Source of the DNA: Corallococcus sp. EGB
GTDB lineage: Bacteria; Myxococcota; Myxococcia; Myxococcales; Myxococcaceae
Direction of reading: 5' to 3'
Assembly: GCF_019968905.1 (NCBI RefSeq)
Contig: NZ_CP079946.1
Location: forward strand, 558,001 to 622,000
Length of the DNA: 64,000 nucleotides
Position numbers and translations under genes: made by a program. The notes beneath the pieces are model-generated. The model saw only the letters and a program-made list of their open reading frames with translations. It made no database searches and was not told where the DNA came from. Shown here piece by piece: positions 37,413 to 46,019 of the stretch. The number at the start of each line of letters is the position of its first letter. The stretch's first letter is position 1.

Positions 37413-37861
37413 TCAATGGAACCCGTCTTGGATGTCGAACTTCTCGTGGGGATTGAAGGACTTGATCGCCATCAGGAGCATCCAGCTGGTTCCTCCGTCC
37501 GATGGGCCGATTTGTCTGCAGCAGATGCGAAGCACTGAGTCACTGAGGGTCCAGTCTTCGCACTGCTTTCCTTCCACCTCGCGGCTGGCGGAGGTGGGAG
37601 AGCCTAGGTCACCTTCGCCGGGTATCCACCCAGGGGGACGGTTTGCCCGAACGCTTCCGCTTCGGCTCGTGGCATGCCCTGGCGCAGTCGAGTCAATAGG
37701 GAAATGGACTGAATAGACTGCGATTGAGGAGTGGCGTTGAGCGACGCATCGGGTACCAATGCCTCCTGCGGGACTGGACTCGTCGAGTTCATTCCATGCA
37801 CAGTCAAAAAACATCCTGTGACTCCCGCCAGGAGAATCCAGGACGTCCTATGGGGTGGCAT
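37413..37861 (-). pseudogene. Lipoprotein gene split by a probable frameshift
   Basis: The 5' part (37861 down to about 37604, 85 codons) starts with a signal peptide and lipobox VTGC at about residues 14-17, then a Ser/Gln-rich linker and LTRLRQGMPRAEAEAF. It stops at a TAG near 37604. The C-terminal part continues in the -1 frame (REVEGKQCEDWTLSDSVLRICCRQ...GTSWMLLMAIKSF) to 37413. A single deleted base near 37605-37615 would join both into one protein of about 150 residues. I see no reason for programmed slippage. It could be a mutation in this strain or a sequencing error. The family is not recognised. Confidence 0.55.
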
Positions 37862-37903
37862 CGCTAACCTCAGTATTGAAGAAGACGGTTGTTGCGTTCT
37901 GAG

Positions 37904-38293
37904 CTACTTCAGTAGTTGCATTTGGATCCTATCCACGGTGGCGAGATGCTCCTGTTCCGGGTATTCGATTCCGGCCCGCTCGAACTTGGGGCGAGCAAGT
38001 CGAACGGCATCTCGTATTTCATCCAGTAGCCAATGGATGTCCGGTGAGTGGACTTGTTCATCCGGAACGGCGATCTGAAGCATGAGCGTTCGTTCCTTGC
38101 GCGAGAATTTTGCCGTGCGGACTCCCGTGAACTCTGGCTTGAGAAGAGAGCCTGGCACATGGAAGACGATGTCCAATGCTCCGGAATCGCTCTTTTCTAT
38201 CGGGCCTCGCGCCTTCCCGATCAGACGGATCGCATTTTCAATGGGGGCGTCGGCGAGTTCAGGACCGCCAAAGACGGCGCCAATGTACATCAT
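37904..38293 (-). CDS. Probable immunity protein for the RHS toxin
   Basis: A 129-residue soluble protein with no signal peptide. It starts with the ATG that overlaps the RHS stop codon (ATGA), as in polymorphic toxin/immunity pairs where coupled translation makes sure the antidote is present. I recognise no family. Its base composition is unlike its surroundings: 27 of 60 bases in 37861-37920 are G/C, and the coding part at 38041-38160 is about 57%, versus 46 of 60 in 42061-42120 inside the RHS body. Small size, location and composition all favour an immunity role, but this is inferred from context. Confidence 0.7.
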   Translation of the reverse strand: MMYIGAVFGGPELADAPIENAIRLIGKARGPIEKSDSGALDIVFHVPGSLLKPEFTGVRTAKFSRKERTLMLQIAVPDEQVHSPDIHWLLDEIRDAVRLARPKFERAGIEYPEQEHLATVDRIQMQLLK

Positions 38294-41200
38294 GGGAGTC
38301 CCTTGCCTGCCCAGGGCTCATGGTTGAGTGGTCCGGGATCGAGTTCCACCATGTCACGTTCAATGTCGAGCATCAGTCGGCGCGGTCCTTGGTCTTCGAT
38401 GAAGAGAAATTTGTCTTTCATGAACTTCGAAGGGTAGCGGCCTTCAGGATTCTGGCTGACGCCCCACTTCAAGTGTTCTCCCGTGTCTCGATCCGCGAGT
38501 CGATAGAGAAACGTCGTGCGTGGGCTGCTGGCAGAGTTTCCATGCGGCTTGATGGCGACATGGCACATGCCCCCATCCAGCCCGCCGTCGCCGAAGTGCC
38601 TCCAGAGAAAGGCCTGGATGGGCGCCTCCAGGAAGTTCTCATTGAGCCAGGTACCCGCGAGCCATCCGCCTGAGAAAGCGAGTCCTGCTCCTGCCACCCA
38701 GTTGAGGGACACGCCTGTCGCGACCGTCACGACGGGCGTAGGACCCGCGAAACGCCCACTTGGGTCAATCAGGTTGACCGGATCGTTGCCCACGTAGGCA
38801 TAGAGGTTGGAGTCCCCGCCCGCGAATCGAATCGGGTCCTTGGCCGTCCATCGCCCCGTCTCGGCGTCGTAGTCCCGCGCCCCGAAGCGGGTCAGCTTCG
38901 TGTCCCGGTCATAGAGGCCTCCCGCGAAGCCGAAGGGCTGGAAGCCGGGGTTCGAGTCCGCGACGACGTTGCCCCAGACGTCGTACTCCATGCGCTGCAC
39001 CACCGCGCCATTCCGGGTGTCGACCACGAGCCGCGGGCTCCCCAGTGGGTCCGTGAGGATGCGGTAGGTGATGCCTCCCTTGAGCATGAAGTCAGGCGCA
39101 TGCCCCCGCGTCGCATGGACAAATCGGCTGACGACATTCCCCGCGCCATCGAGCTCCGCGATGACCCGCCGCCCCTCGTAGAGGAAGCCCTGGATGAGCG
39201 TGCCATCCACCCTCTTGCCGACCCGCCTCGACGCAGCGTCGAGCACGTACTCGACCTGCGTGCCCTCCGGGAGTTCGACGTGTACCAGCGCGCCAAGCGC
39301 GTCATATGCGTACTGGGTGGTGCGCGTTCCCTCCGTGCGCGTCTGGAGGTCCCCACCAGGTCCGTAGCCGTAGGTCTTGTTCCCAAAAGACAGGAGCCGG
39401 TCCTGGGGATCATGGGTGGCTGTTCGCAGCGTGTCCCGAAGGATGGAAGTGCGGTTGCCATTGGCATCGTAGGTGTTCGTCTCCAGCAGGACCCCGTCGC
39501 GAGTGACGGACGCCAGCCGTCCAGCCTCGTCATGGGTGAAGACGTCCGTATGGACGGTGGTCCCCTCGGTTTCGGTCCGCCGGACGATGCGGCCCGGCAC
39601 GTCGCGCTCGAGTTGGTAGGACAGCAGCGGAGCGTCTCCGGAAGCTGCGGACCAGGACTCCAGCTCTCCATAGGCGTTGGAGGCTTCAACGGTGGAGACC
39701 GAGCCGAGCCGTGTTCCCTCAAGCAGGCCGCTGTCGTCGCGCCGTGACAGCGTCAGCGCTCCCGCAGAGACGAGCAGTCCATCCAGGTCATAGGTATACG
39801 CCACGGGCGTCTCGCCATTGACAGACACCGCCGCGACCCGGAGGTCCGTGTCGTGACTGTACCGGAGCGTCCCTGCCACGGCTCCCTTCCAGGACACACC
39901 GGTCACCAGCGGACCGTCGTGGCTGAATTCGAGCCCCACCCCGGAGGTGCTCGCGAGCGAGCGGAGACGTCCCGCACTGTCATAGCCAGTCGTGACGCGC
40001 GTGCCCGGGATGTTCAGGGTGAGGAGTCGCCCCGCGGCGTCATAGGCGAATGACACGGTGCCGCCGGGCGGGCGGAACTCGGTGAGGGCGTCATCCAGGT
40101 CGTAGCTGTAGCCCGACGAAAAGGCGCTCCCTCCAGGAGGCGTATAGGACGCCAGTGCCTCTGTCGCCGTGTACTGGAACGCGTGGGAGGGCCGCCCCGG
40201 TGGAGTCATGGAAGCGGGCCCGTTCCCCGTCACGTAGGTGAAGCCCGTGACACGGTCTCCAGGAAGCGTGCTGGAGGTGATGCGGCCAGCCTCGTCCCGC
40301 GTGAGGACGGTGGCGCGGCCCATCCCATCCGTCACCGAGCGCAGCGTGCCATCCGCTCCATACGTGAAGGCCCTTCGCCGGCTCCCCTGGACGACGGAGC
40401 CGGGGCGGCCTTCCTCGTCGTAGGTGAACTCCACCGGAAGCAGGCCGGACGCCTCGGCCTTGTAGAGGCGCCCCTGTGCGTCCAGCGTGAGGATGGACAC
40501 CCTGCCCATGGGGCTGGTGGAGAGGAGCCTCCGGCCAGAGGCTTCATAGCGGACGGTGGTGGCCCGGCCATTCACCGTCATCGTGTCCGTCTGGGTCCCC
40601 ACGTCCATCAGCGTTCCCTGGGGCAGGAGGGTCACCTCGCGCTGGTGGGTGGACGTGGAGGTCAAGCCGCTCGGCAGCTTCACGGTGCGCGATGCCACGA
40701 GCGGTGACTGCATGCCCAGGCGGGGCTCCGGCGTCTCCACCACCGTGGTGACCGTGCCATCCGGTGCGGTGTAGACCGTGGTGCCATTGGGTGAACGCAG
40801 CGTCGTCCACGCCGTCCCATCCGCCGCGGTGGTGATGCGCCGCTGGACGCCAGACTCCAGGTCTTCCAGCAAGTATTTCCGGGTGCGCCCCATCGCGGTG
40901 GCGAGCGTCACCGAATAGCCCGTCTCCTCCTGCGCCCGCGTTAGGGCCTTGAATCCTCCCGAAGGTTGCGAGTCCTTCGTCAGCCAGCCTTCCGGACTGT
41001 ATTCGAACAGGTGCAGCCCGCCGCGCTCGTCTCGCAGGGACGAGAGCAGTCCCCCATCCTGGTAGGTCAACGTCAAGCGCTCCCTGCCCGGCCGGGCGAC
41101 GAATGCGAGCCATCCATCAATCCCTACCTTCAATCCGGTGCGCTGACCGTGGGGCGCGAGGATGGCGGTCGGTGCCCCTGCCGCGTCCCGTTCAATCCGG

Positions 41201-44200
41201 GTGGTGAGGCCAGTCCCGTCCGTGATGGCAACCAACCGCGCGTCCTCGTCGTAGGAGAAGCGATACCGGACCGCGAGCGTCCATGCCTCCAGGGTGCAGA
41301 GGTGCCGGCCCTGCCAACCAAAGCCATACAGCTCGCTGCCGTCGGGGGAGGGGACGAGGTCATCGACCTGTCCACAGGGCGTCTCCAGGGTCCCCACCGG
41401 GTACTGAGGGGGCGCGGGGGAGGTGACGACCGGTGCCTCCGGTTCCCCTCCGGCGAAGACAAAGAGGCCGCCGTCCAGCGACACCCTGCGGACGACGAAC
41501 TGGGACGCGTCCGCCACGAGGAGGCTGCCATCGAGCGCCAAGGCGAGCCCCTTGGGGGCGGTGAGGCTCGCGGAGGTGCCTTCCTCCAAGGGATCTCCTC
41601 CGCATCCGCCGTTGTTGATGGCCCAGACACTTCCATCCGGGAAGAGGCGGTGCAGGAGGCATCGGTGAGAAGACGACGTGTAGAGGCTGCCGTCAGGGCC
41701 GAGGGCAAGGCCCCAGAGCCAGCCTCGCGGCGATTCGTCGTACAGCTGCCGCCCGCGGGTCCTGCCGGTGCGCAGCTCCTCCTCGTCCGGTGAAGTGAGC
41801 AGCGTGAAGAGCCTGCCTTCCGTATCGACACGGCGCAGGCGGCGGTTGCCTGAGTCCACGAAGGAGATGAAGCCTTCGGGGCCCACGACCAGTGCACGGG
41901 GCGTATCCAGGTTCGCCCCGGTCGCGAGCCCGCCTTCTCCCGCGTTGCCACGGGCTCCCGTGCCGGCCACCGTGGAGATGATGCCGTCGGGCGTGACGCG
42001 CCGGATGCGGTGGTTGCCCGTGTCCGCGAGGTAGACGCTGCCGTCTGGCCCCACCGCGACGCCCGCGGGAGCATTCAGGTTCGCCAGGGTCGCGGGACCT
42101 CCGTCCCCGCCATCCGCCGCGAGTCCCGTGCCCGCCACCGTGGAGATGATGCCGTCCGGAGTGACGCGCCGGATGCGGTGGTTGCCCGTGTCCGCGATGT
42201 AGAGGGTTCCCTCCGGCCCAACGGCCACCGCCTGGGGAGTGTCCAGGCTGGCGATGAGCGCCCTGCCGCCGTCTCCCGCCGCGCCCTTCACTCCGTTGCC
42301 TGCCACCGTGGCGATGACGCCATGGGGCTTCACCTGGCGGACGCGGTGGTTGCCCGTGTCCGCGATGTAGACCGTCCCGTCCGCCGCGACCGCGACCCCC
42401 TGGGGCGCGGCGAGGCGCGCGTGCTTCGCCGGTCCGTGGTCTCCGCTGAAGGTCGGCGTCGCGGTGGCCAGCACCCGAGGCGTCTTGCCCAGGGATTCCC
42501 GCCCGGGAAGGGCTCCTCCCTGGCCCGGGTAGAGGGTGCTGCGCCACGGGTCGTAGGCGTGATGCGCGTCCAGGCTCCAGCCTCCCAGCTGGCTGAAATC
42601 CGGCAGGGAGACGAGCGTGGCGGTGTGGAACTGCCACAGCGTCATGTCCCTGCCGTCAGGTCCCTCGAACCGGGTGCTTCGATTCCCATACCGGGCCCAG
42701 GCCTGGGATTGATCATCCGGGCTCGGGTAGTAGCTCAATTCATAGACATAGCCGACCCGGATGCGGGCGGTCTGCTCTCCCCAGACCTGCCGGCCAAAGG
42801 CATCCAGGCCATCCCATACGAAGCGATAGCTCTGGTTCGGACGCGCGGGGAAGGCGCGGGCGAAGGACTGTCCCGCGACGTTCACGATGAGGACGATGCT
42901 CTTCAAGCTCGCGGGGACGTGGCTTCCGCTCAGCGGAATCCGGAGGGCCCGGTTGGCGCTGCGGGCCGTGGCCCGGTCACTGCGGTAGTGGAGCTGGAAG
43001 GGTGTCCCGGGAATGGACAGGACCTCGCCCAGCGTCTGGTTCTGGCATTCGATGATGCTGCCGCTCTCACAGTCGGGCTGGGCCTCGGGAGTCTCCGGCC
43101 GTGGCTCGGGCTGCTCGGGCTCTTGCGCATCCGGTGGCGGCCCGAAGGGCCAGTTGTAGTCAAACGGCGTGAAGTGCGTGACGGGCACCCGCCACAGGCT
43201 CTTGCCCACGGCATACAGGGATGCCAGGCGCGCACGCTCCGCATCGGTGATGCCCAGGGCGGTCAGGTGCTCGCGGTCGTCAGGCGCGCCGTCCCCATCC
43301 GCATCGATTTGAGCGAGCCCGTCGCGTTTCCCAACGAGCGCGATGATCCGCCCATTGTCCGAGGCGCGCCAGCGTCCCTGCCGCCGGTCGTAGTAGCCGG
43401 AGGGCACGACGAGACCCGCTGGAAAGGCCAGGAAGTTGTCCACGTAGCCCTGGACGGGCGGGCTGAAGCGAACCTCGGTGGCGCCCGTCTCCAGCGCTTC
43501 GTCCACGCTCAGTTCCACGGCGTAGGTGTAGCCGCTGGTGGAGGGCAGCACGCCGGGCATGGCCGCGGGGCCCTCTGGCCCCACGGTGTATTCGGTCGCG
43601 CGCACGTGAAACGGTCCCGTCAGGGGAACCCGGGTCCCATCGCGCAGGAACACCTCCGCCTGGGTTCCGGGTGAGAACAGCAGGGTGGCCTGTCGGCTGC
43701 CGGCGCTGTCCTCCACCACGCTGCCCCGCGCGACCTGGAACTCCGCGGCTCCCGGCGTGATGGCCGTGACGTTGGAGTCCAGGGCGGTCAGCACCACCTC
43801 TGGGAGTGGAACGAATTCGCGCCATGGCGCATTCACTTGTCGCTGGACGGGGAGGAACCCTGGCTTCTCCACTTCGATCGTCAGGGCCCCACCGCCATTC
43901 ACGGCAAGCGAGTACTCACCTTGGGCATTCGTGAGGGTATGGCCTTGCTCGGGGTGCGCGAGAACATCGATGCGAGCAGCCTCGATGGGCTGTCCATTCC
44001 TTCCCAGCACCTTCCCGCGAATGACGGCAATGCGGCGCGGCTCCAGGGCTCCTTGGTCCACGTCCACCTGCACGGGGTTCGGGCCTTGGTAGAGAAACTC
44101 GATGGATGCGCCGAAGTCCGTCGGGACGGTGGGGGCGATGGCCGAGGGTGACTGCACTCCGCCCGCATCCCCTGAGAGGCCGCCATCCTCACCGCCACAA

Positions 44201-44328
44201 GGAGCGGATAGGCAGGTCTCGTCGGGATGGGAGGGAGCATCCTGTCCGGAGCATCCCCATGGCGCCCCTGCCAGCAACAGCAGGAAGCAATGCCATGGCA
44301 TTGGTCCGGACCGAGGTCGCTTTTGCAT
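38290..44328 (-). CDS. Teneurin-like RHS/YD-repeat lipoprotein with C-terminal toxin-like tail
   Basis: A 2012-residue secreted protein. The N terminus has a signal sequence with a possible lipobox (AGAPWGC, about 20-26); a carboxypeptidase-regulatory (TTR-like) domain lies at about 90-165; a plug-like region follows; NHL repeats at about 630-960 (GVAVxxDGTVYIADTGNHRVR); then YD repeats to about 1820 and the canonical RHS core end (DPIRFAGGDSNLYAYVGNDP...IDPSG, ending near 1859). This order is that of teneurins and bacterial RHS toxins, whose shell encloses the C-terminal effector. The 153-residue tail has a hydrophobic patch, then a domain (about 1938-2012) with LYRL...LKWGVSQNPEGRYP and a PGPLN-EPWAGK end, loosely like GIY-YIG nucleases. 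The low-GC tail contrasts with the body. The start at 44328 has GGGGGGAT upstream. Confidence 0.92.
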   Translation of the reverse strand: MQKRPRSGPMPWHCFLLLLAGAPWGCSGQDAPSHPDETCLSAPCGGEDGGLSGDAGGVQSPSAIAPTVPTDFGASIEFLYQGPNPVQVDVDQGALEPRRIAVIRGKVLGRNGQPIEAARIDVLAHPEQGHTLTNAQGEYSLAVNGGGALTIEVEKPGFLPVQRQVNAPWREFVPLPEVVLTALDSNVTAITPGAAEFQVARGSVVEDSAGSRQATLLFSPGTQAEVFLRDGTRVPLTGPFHVRATEYTVGPEGPAAMPGVLPSTSGYTYAVELSVDEALETGATEVRFSPPVQGYVDNFLAFPAGLVVPSGYYDRRQGRWRASDNGRIIALVGKRDGLAQIDADGDGAPDDREHLTALGITDAERARLASLYAVGKSLWRVPVTHFTPFDYNWPFGPPPDAQEPEQPEPRPETPEAQPDCESGSIIECQNQTLGEVLSIPGTPFQLHYRSDRATARSANRALRIPLSGSHVPASLKSIVLIVNVAGQSFARAFPARPNQSYRFVWDGLDAFGRQVWGEQTARIRVGYVYELSYYPSPDDQSQAWARYGNRSTRFEGPDGRDMTLWQFHTATLVSLPDFSQLGGWSLDAHHAYDPWRSTLYPGQGGALPGRESLGKTPRVLATATPTFSGDHGPAKHARLAAPQGVAVAADGTVYIADTGNHRVRQVKPHGVIATVAGNGVKGAAGDGGRALIASLDTPQAVAVGPEGTLYIADTGNHRIRRVTPDGIISTVAGTGLAADGGDGGPATLANLNAPAGVAVGPDGSVYLADTGNHRIRRVTPDGIISTVAGTGARGNAGEGGLATGANLDTPRALVVGPEGFISFVDSGNRRLRRVDTEGRLFTLLTSPDEEELRTGRTRGRQLYDESPRGWLWGLALGPDGSLYTSSSHRCLLHRLFPDGSVWAINNGGCGGDPLEEGTSASLTAPKGLALALDGSLLVADASQFVVRRVSLDGGLFVFAGGEPEAPVVTSPAPPQYPVGTLETPCGQVDDLVPSPDGSELYGFGWQGRHLCTLEAWTLAVRYRFSYDEDARLVAITDGTGLTTRIERDAAGAPTAILAPHGQRTGLKVGIDGWLAFVARPGRERLTLTYQDGGLLSSLRDERGGLHLFEYSPEGWLTKDSQPSGGFKALTRAQEETGYSVTLATAMGRTRKYLLEDLESGVQRRITTAADGTAWTTLRSPNGTTVYTAPDGTVTTVVETPEPRLGMQSPLVASRTVKLPSGLTSTSTHQREVTLLPQGTLMDVGTQTDTMTVNGRATTVRYEASGRRLLSTSPMGRVSILTLDAQGRLYKAEASGLLPVEFTYDEEGRPGSVVQGSRRRAFTYGADGTLRSVTDGMGRATVLTRDEAGRITSSTLPGDRVTGFTYVTGNGPASMTPPGRPSHAFQYTATEALASYTPPGGSAFSSGYSYDLDDALTEFRPPGGTVSFAYDAAGRLLTLNIPGTRVTTGYDSAGRLRSLASTSGVGLEFSHDGPLVTGVSWKGAVAGTLRYSHDTDLRVAAVSVNGETPVAYTYDLDGLLVSAGALTLSRRDDSGLLEGTRLGSVSTVEASNAYGELESWSAASGDAPLLSYQLERDVPGRIVRRTETEGTTVHTDVFTHDEAGRLASVTRDGVLLETNTYDANGNRTSILRDTLRTATHDPQDRLLSFGNKTYGYGPGGDLQTRTEGTRTTQYAYDALGALVHVELPEGTQVEYVLDAASRRVGKRVDGTLIQGFLYEGRRVIAELDGAGNVVSRFVHATRGHAPDFMLKGGITYRILTDPLGSPRLVVDTRNGAVVQRMEYDVWGNVVADSNPGFQPFGFAGGLYDRDTKLTRFGARDYDAETGRWTAKDPIRFAGGDSNLYAYVGNDPVNLIDPSGRFAGPTPVVTVATGVSLNWVAGAGLAFSGGWLAGTWLNENFLEAPIQAFLWRHFGDGGLDGGMCHVAIKPHGNSASSPRTTFLYRLADRDTGEHLKWGVSQNPEGRYPSKFMKDKFLFIEDQGPRRLMLDIERDMVELDPGPLNHEPWAGKGLP
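41841..42512 (-). repeat. Tandem NHL-encoding repeats with exact 168-bp period
   Basis: The core GG(T/C)GGTTGCC recurs at 41841, 42009, 42177 and 42345, each exactly 168 bases apart (56 codons). The three units at 42009, 42177 and 42345 are nearly identical over the stretch following that core; the 41841 unit is diverged. These encode NHL beta-propeller blades of the RHS protein. Exact spacing with high identity implies recent unit duplication or gene conversion. The right-hand boundary is approximate. Confidence 0.75.
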
Positions 44329-44552
44329 TCATCCCCCCGAAAGGCAGAGTCGGCCTCTAGCCTGTCGGTCGTCAGCCAGGCAGGTCAACGAGGGGATGGG
44401 ATGGGTTGTATGTCCTTGCGAAGCGACTCAACCTGTCCGCCAGTCGCACCGTACGTCGTTCCTTCAAGGGCCCGACACTTCGGCTCTCACCGCGCAGAAA
44501 AGCGAGGGCCGGAGTGCCAGGAGCTGAGAGATGCTCTGTTTCGGCGGTCAGC

Positions 44553-45992
44553 CTATTCGAACAGCTTGCTCGCGAGCCGGGCCAGGCGCTGGGCCTTGCC
44601 CCGATACGGCGGAAAGAACAGGTTCGTGAAGGACGTGCGGCCCTGGCGCACCACCGCGCGCTCGTGGCTGAAGGCCTTGAAGCCCGCCTCGCCGTGGTAC
44701 GCGCCCAGGCCGCTCTGTCCCACGCCTCCAAACGGCAGATGCGGGTTCACGTTGTGCAACACCACGTTGTTCACCACCGTGCCGCCCGCGCTCGTCTCCT
44801 TCAGCAGGCGCTCCACCGTCGCCTCCTCCTGACTGAAGACATACATCGCCAAGGGCTTGCCGCCCGCGCGCACCTGCGTCACCACTTCATCCAGGGACTC
44901 GAAGCGCAGCACCGGCAGCAGCGGGCCGAAGATCTCCTCGTCCATCACCGCGGTCTCCGGCGTCACGTCCGCCAGCACCGTCGGCGCGATGTAGCGCGTC
45001 TCCGCGTGCACGCCGCCGCCCGCCACCACCCGCGCGCCCCCCGCCACGGACTCATCCAGCAGCCGGCACACGCGCTTGAACGCGCCGTCATCCACCATCC
45101 GGCAGAAGTCCGGCGTCGCCCGCCGCGCCTCCTCCGTCTTCCCGTAGAAGCGCTCCAGCGCGGACTTCAGCCCCGTGAGCAGCGCCTCCTCCTTCGACGC
45201 GTGCACCCAGACGTGGTCCGGCGCGATGCACGTCTGCCCCGCGTTCAGGAACTTCCCCCAGACAATGCGCTCCGCCGCCGCGTCCACGTCCGCGGACGCA
45301 TCCACGATGACCGGCGACTTCCCGCCCAGCTCCAGCGTCACCCCCGCCAGGTGCCTCGCCGCCGCCTCCATCACCCGCCGGCCCACGCGCGGCCCACCCG
45401 TGAAGAAGAAGTGGTCGAACGGCAGCCGCAACAACGCCTCGCCCACCTCCGGCCCGCCCTCCACCAGCGCCACCTCATCCTCCGGGAACACGTCCCGCAG
45501 CAGCTGCGCCAGGAAGCGCGCCGTGCCCGGCGTCTTCTCACTGGGCTTGCACAGCACCGCGTTGCCCGCGGCCACCGCCGCCACCAGCGGCGACACCAGC
45601 AGGTGGAACGGGTAGTTCCATGGCGCCAGGATGAGCACCACGCCCTTGGGCTCCGGGTGCACCTCGCTCTTCGTGCCCGCGAGCAGCAGCGGCGCCCCCA
45701 CCCTGCGCGGCCTCATCCACGCCTTCAGGTGCTTCTGCACGTGCGCCAATTCCAGCAGCACCGGGAGGATCTCCGTCGCCTCCACCTCCGCGGGCGGCTT
45801 GTGGAAGTCCTCGTGCAGCGCGTCCGCCAGCTCCTCGCGCCGCTCCAGGAGCAGCGCCTTGAGCTTCTCCAGCCGCGCGAGGCGCTCCTTGGGCCCCCTC
45901 TTCGCCAGCTCCCAGCGGCGCGCCTGGAGGCGGTCGAACACCGCCTGCAGGTCTCCCGGGACCAGGGCCTCCTCCACTGACACCACGCGCAT
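44553..45992 (-). CDS. Aldehyde dehydrogenase family protein (ALDH3-like), second copy
   Basis: A 479-residue class-3-like ALDH with PWNYPFHLLVSPLVAA, FDHFFFTG, catalytic Glu in TLELGGKSPV and catalytic Cys in NAGQTCIAPDH. It oxidises an aldehyde to the acid using NAD(P); substrate unknown (long-chain or aromatic aldehydes are common for the group). ATG 45992 with GAGAGGAA five bases before is preferred to an in-frame TTG at 46010. It is the last gene of a TetR-ALDH-ALDH operon, 27 bp after the first copy. The two copies share most blocks but differ at the termini, so they are paralogues from an old duplication. Confidence 0.92.
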   Translation of the reverse strand: MRVVSVEEALVPGDLQAVFDRLQARRWELAKRGPKERLARLEKLKALLLERREELADALHEDFHKPPAEVEATEILPVLLELAHVQKHLKAWMRPRRVGAPLLLAGTKSEVHPEPKGVVLILAPWNYPFHLLVSPLVAAVAAGNAVLCKPSEKTPGTARFLAQLLRDVFPEDEVALVEGGPEVGEALLRLPFDHFFFTGGPRVGRRVMEAAARHLAGVTLELGGKSPVIVDASADVDAAAERIVWGKFLNAGQTCIAPDHVWVHASKEEALLTGLKSALERFYGKTEEARRATPDFCRMVDDGAFKRVCRLLDESVAGGARVVAGGGVHAETRYIAPTVLADVTPETAVMDEEIFGPLLPVLRFESLDEVVTQVRAGGKPLAMYVFSQEEATVERLLKETSAGGTVVNNVVLHNVNPHLPFGGVGQSGLGAYHGEAGFKAFSHERAVVRQGRTSFTNLFFPPYRGKAQRLARLASKLFE

Positions 45993-46019
45993 TCCGGTTC
46001 CTCTCTCCAACCCCGGGAC

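Noticed and set aside
37432..38673. Several plus-strand open frames across the RHS toxin tip and immunity region
   Set aside because: They lack ribosome sites and overlap the better-supported minus-strand genes.
41841..42512. CRISPR-like periodic repeat
   Set aside because: The 168-base period is a multiple of three and encodes NHL blades within one long frame; no spacer pattern.
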